This document shows positions 62,732 through 64,000 of a stretch of 64,000 bases of DNA, one piece after another. How positions within the stretch are numbered: the stretch's first letter is position 1; the number at the start of each line of letters is the position of its first letter. Below the pieces are notes generated by a model. It was not told where the DNA came from. It made no database searches and saw only the letters and a program-made list of their open reading frames with translations. Source of the DNA: Mycolicibacterium diernhoferi (lineage in GTDB: Bacteria; Actinomycetota; Actinomycetes; Mycobacteriales; Mycobacteriaceae); NCBI RefSeq assembly GCF_019456655.1, contig NZ_CP080332.1, forward strand, positions 5,270,001 to 5,334,000. The letters are read 5' to 3'. The translations under genes were made by a program, and so were the position numbers.

Positions 62732-63456
62732 CTGATCTCCTTGGCATCACCGAACGTCATCTCGACGTTCTCAGCGGAACTCGAGAACAACGCGCGTTTG
62801 GGCAATCCCAGCGCTGCGAGGTCGCGGCCGATCGCATGATCGCCAAGCCGCATGGTCACCCCGCCCGGCCGGTACCGCACTCCCGAGAGCGTCATCTCCC
62901 CGGCGGTCTCGCGGGTGACACCGTCCAGATGCGAATACGTCGGGTGGACCTGCGGTTTGGACGTCATCGCCGACGGGGTCGGCAAACCCTTGCCGAACTC
63001 CATGCTCACCGCATGCCGGCCGTCGATGGCGACATCGAAACCGAAGCTCTGGCCGTCGCGAACGGTGAAGTCCGCCAAGACTTTCGGGTAACCCCAGATC
63101 TTGCGGCCGGCCTCCATGGTGAACTCGCCGTCGACCGGAAGGTGATGGATGAAGGCCGCGGCGTCGCGCAGCGCGCGCAGGCCCGACGCGGTGGATCCGG
63201 GTGGGTTCACCATGACGTTGGTGCCGTACTCCAGGTACGGGCCGAGGTCGCCGTCGATGTAGTGCATCAGCATCAGGATCACGACGGCACGACGCGGCCG
63301 GTACCGGCAGACCTGCAGCCCGCTGTAGTCGATCATCCGCTGCGCGGCGTCGGCGTCCACCGAGAACATGGCCATGTGCTGCCTGGCCCGCCGGATCTGC
63401 ACGGGCATGGTCACGGTCTGGCCCGCGATCGCGTACTGAGTTGTGGCGTCGGTCAC
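62728..63456 (-). CDS. Acetoacetate decarboxylase-like protein (Rv3519-like)
   Basis: A 242-residue protein of the acetoacetate-decarboxylase fold superfamily. Features are PVQIRRARQHMAMFSVDA, HYIDGDLGPYLEYGTNVMV and IWGYPKVLADFTV. The lysine in YPK corresponds to the position of the Schiff-base lysine in this superfamily, but the reaction here is unknown. GTG at 63456 was chosen because a TAGATT -10 box is 7 nt upstream; ATG at 63486 would put the start inside an inverted repeat. It is coupled to cyp142. Confidence 0.8.
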   Translation of the reverse strand: MTDATTQYAIAGQTVTMPVQIRRARQHMAMFSVDADAAQRMIDYSGLQVCRYRPRRAVVILMLMHYIDGDLGPYLEYGTNVMVNPPGSTASGLRALRDAAAFIHHLPVDGEFTMEAGRKIWGYPKVLADFTVRDGQSFGFDVAIDGRHAVSMEFGKGLPTPSAMTSKPQVHPTYSHLDGVTRETAGEMTLSGVRYRPGGVTMRLGDHAIGRDLAALGLPKRALFSSSAENVEMTFGDAKEIR

Positions 63457-63463
63457 GCCGCCC

Positions 63464-63469
63464 AATCTA
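63464..63469 (-). promoter_or_regulatory. -10 box of leaderless Rv3519-cyp142 promoter
   Basis: TAGATT on the minus strand ends 7 nt before the GTG at 63456. Confidence 0.55.
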
Positions 63470-63478
63470 GGACTCGCG

Positions 63479-63505
63479 GTAGACACCTGGCAAGGAAGTG
63501 TCTAC
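63479..63505. promoter_or_regulatory. Inverted repeat upstream of the cyp142 operon promoter
   Basis: GTAGACAC and GTGTCTAC are perfect 8-bp arms 11 bp apart. They cover about -23 to -50 of the proposed transcript start, as an operator or a hairpin following the upstream gene. No KstR box is present here. Confidence 0.5.
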
Positions 63506-63513
63506 TCGCGGCG

Positions 63514-64000
63514 TCAGACCAGCGCGGCGAGGTCCTTGATCTGCTGGGCCGACCGTGCGCCCACCACCATCATGGTCACCCCCGAGGCCTCCCAGGCCTT
63601 GATCTGTTCCTTGACGTAGTCCAGGTTGCCCACGATCGCCGAGTCGTCGACCAGCTCGTCGGGAATCACCTTCGCCGCTTCGTCTTTTCGGTCGCTGCGG
63701 AACAATTTGGTGACGTCGTCGACCACCTCGCCGTAGCCCATCCGGCGGTACACGTCGGCATGGAAGTTGGTGTCCTCGGCGCCCATGCCACCCATGTAGA
63801 GAGCCAGGTGCGGCTTCATCAGCTCCATGATCGCCGGCCGGTCGTCGGTCACCACGACCTGCGCGGTCGCACAGATCTCGAACGTCTCGCGGGTGCGGCG
63901 CGCGCCGGGGCGGGCGAAACCCTCGTCCAGCCATTCGTTGTACATGCCCGCGATCCGCGGGGAGTAGAAGATCGGCAGCCAGCCATCACAGATCTCGGCG
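63514..64000 (-). CDS. LLM-class F420-dependent oxidoreductase, C-terminal part (Rv3520c-like)
   Basis: The last 162 codons of a luciferase-like monooxygenase family enzyme; the 5' part lies beyond the window. Visible are AEICDGWLPIFYSPRIAGM, NEWLDEGFARPGARRTRE, LALYMGGMGAEDTNFHADVYRRMGY and the C-terminal IPDELVDDSAIVGNLDYV. These match M. tuberculosis Rv3520c. The family uses F420 (or FMN) to oxidise or reduce varied substrates. Catalytic residues are outside the window. It is upstream of Rv3519-like and cyp142 on the same strand. Confidence 0.9.
   Translation of the reverse strand, partial: AEICDGWLPIFYSPRIAGMYNEWLDEGFARPGARRTRETFEICATAQVVVTDDRPAIMELMKPHLALYMGGMGAEDTNFHADVYRRMGYGEVVDDVTKLFRSDRKDEAAKVIPDELVDDSAIVGNLDYVKEQIKAWEASGVTMMVVGARSAQQIKDLAALV

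Overview
The window reads as chromosomal DNA of a fast-growing mycobacterium (Mycolicibacterium type). Base composition is high in GC, genes are tightly packed with ATGA/GTGA stop-start overlaps, and many genes look leaderless (a TANNNT -10 box 6-7 nt before the start codon). Gene content is diagnostic: phoPR, a complete mce4 locus, cyp51/cyp123, cyp142, KstR boxes, a DUF732 protein and an LpqN-type lipoprotein. Species cannot be assigned from this alone. Orthologue names (Rv numbers) come from remembered similarity to M. tuberculosis; no search was run.

Region 1 (1-23.5 kb) matches, in inverted order, the M. tuberculosis stretch from phoP/phoR to purB: purB start, an APC permease with its TetR regulator, a Tat-type esterase, purD, an additional CYP125-family P450 followed by a TetR gene, a catabolic operon (aldA, SDR, 3-HIBDH-like, CMD-like, unknown), and divergent from it TetR-cyp123-SDR-cyp51-ferredoxin-NTF2-like. 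Then come adhB, a KSI-like protein, an SDR that seems to use an AUU start, a DesA-type desaturase, a HIT protein, phoR, phoP and a remarkable decapeptide-repeat protein. Two inverted repeats of the form TGGACA-N2-TGTCCR flank the aldA/tetR divergent promoter.

Region 2 (23.5-36.6 kb) is more accessory: tRNA-Thr(UGU), an HNH protein, a secreted DUF4185 protein, a DKNYY-like lipoprotein, and a molybdenum hydroxylase cluster (XdhC, large, CoxG-like, FAD and 2Fe-2S subunits) whose large subunit lacks both CO-dehydrogenase signatures. It closes with a 55-residue protein abutting otsA.

Region 3 (36.6-64 kb) is the cholesterol uptake and side-chain degradation block. It holds the mce4 importer (yrbE4AB, mce4A-F, mam4AB), hsd4A, fdxD, chsE4-chsE5-fadD17-SDR, then fadD19 with a nitronate monooxygenase-like gene, echA19, cyp142 with an MHS transporter, an Rv3519-like protein and a truncated F420-type oxidoreductase. 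Four KstR-type boxes (TNNAACNNGTTNNA, one with a single mismatch) sit exactly at the mce4, fdxD/chsE4 and fadD19/echA19 promoters. Together Mce4 imports sterol, CYP142 and possibly the CYP125 paralogue oxidise the side-chain end, FadD19/FadD17 make CoA thioesters, and ChsE4-E5, EchA19 and Hsd4A carry out beta-oxidation.

The best leads are the 10-residue repeat protein beside phoP, the aldA/tetR operator pair, the AUU-start SDR, the 21-bp intergenic hairpin after adhB, the divergent molybdenum hydroxylase, and several unassigned palindromes.
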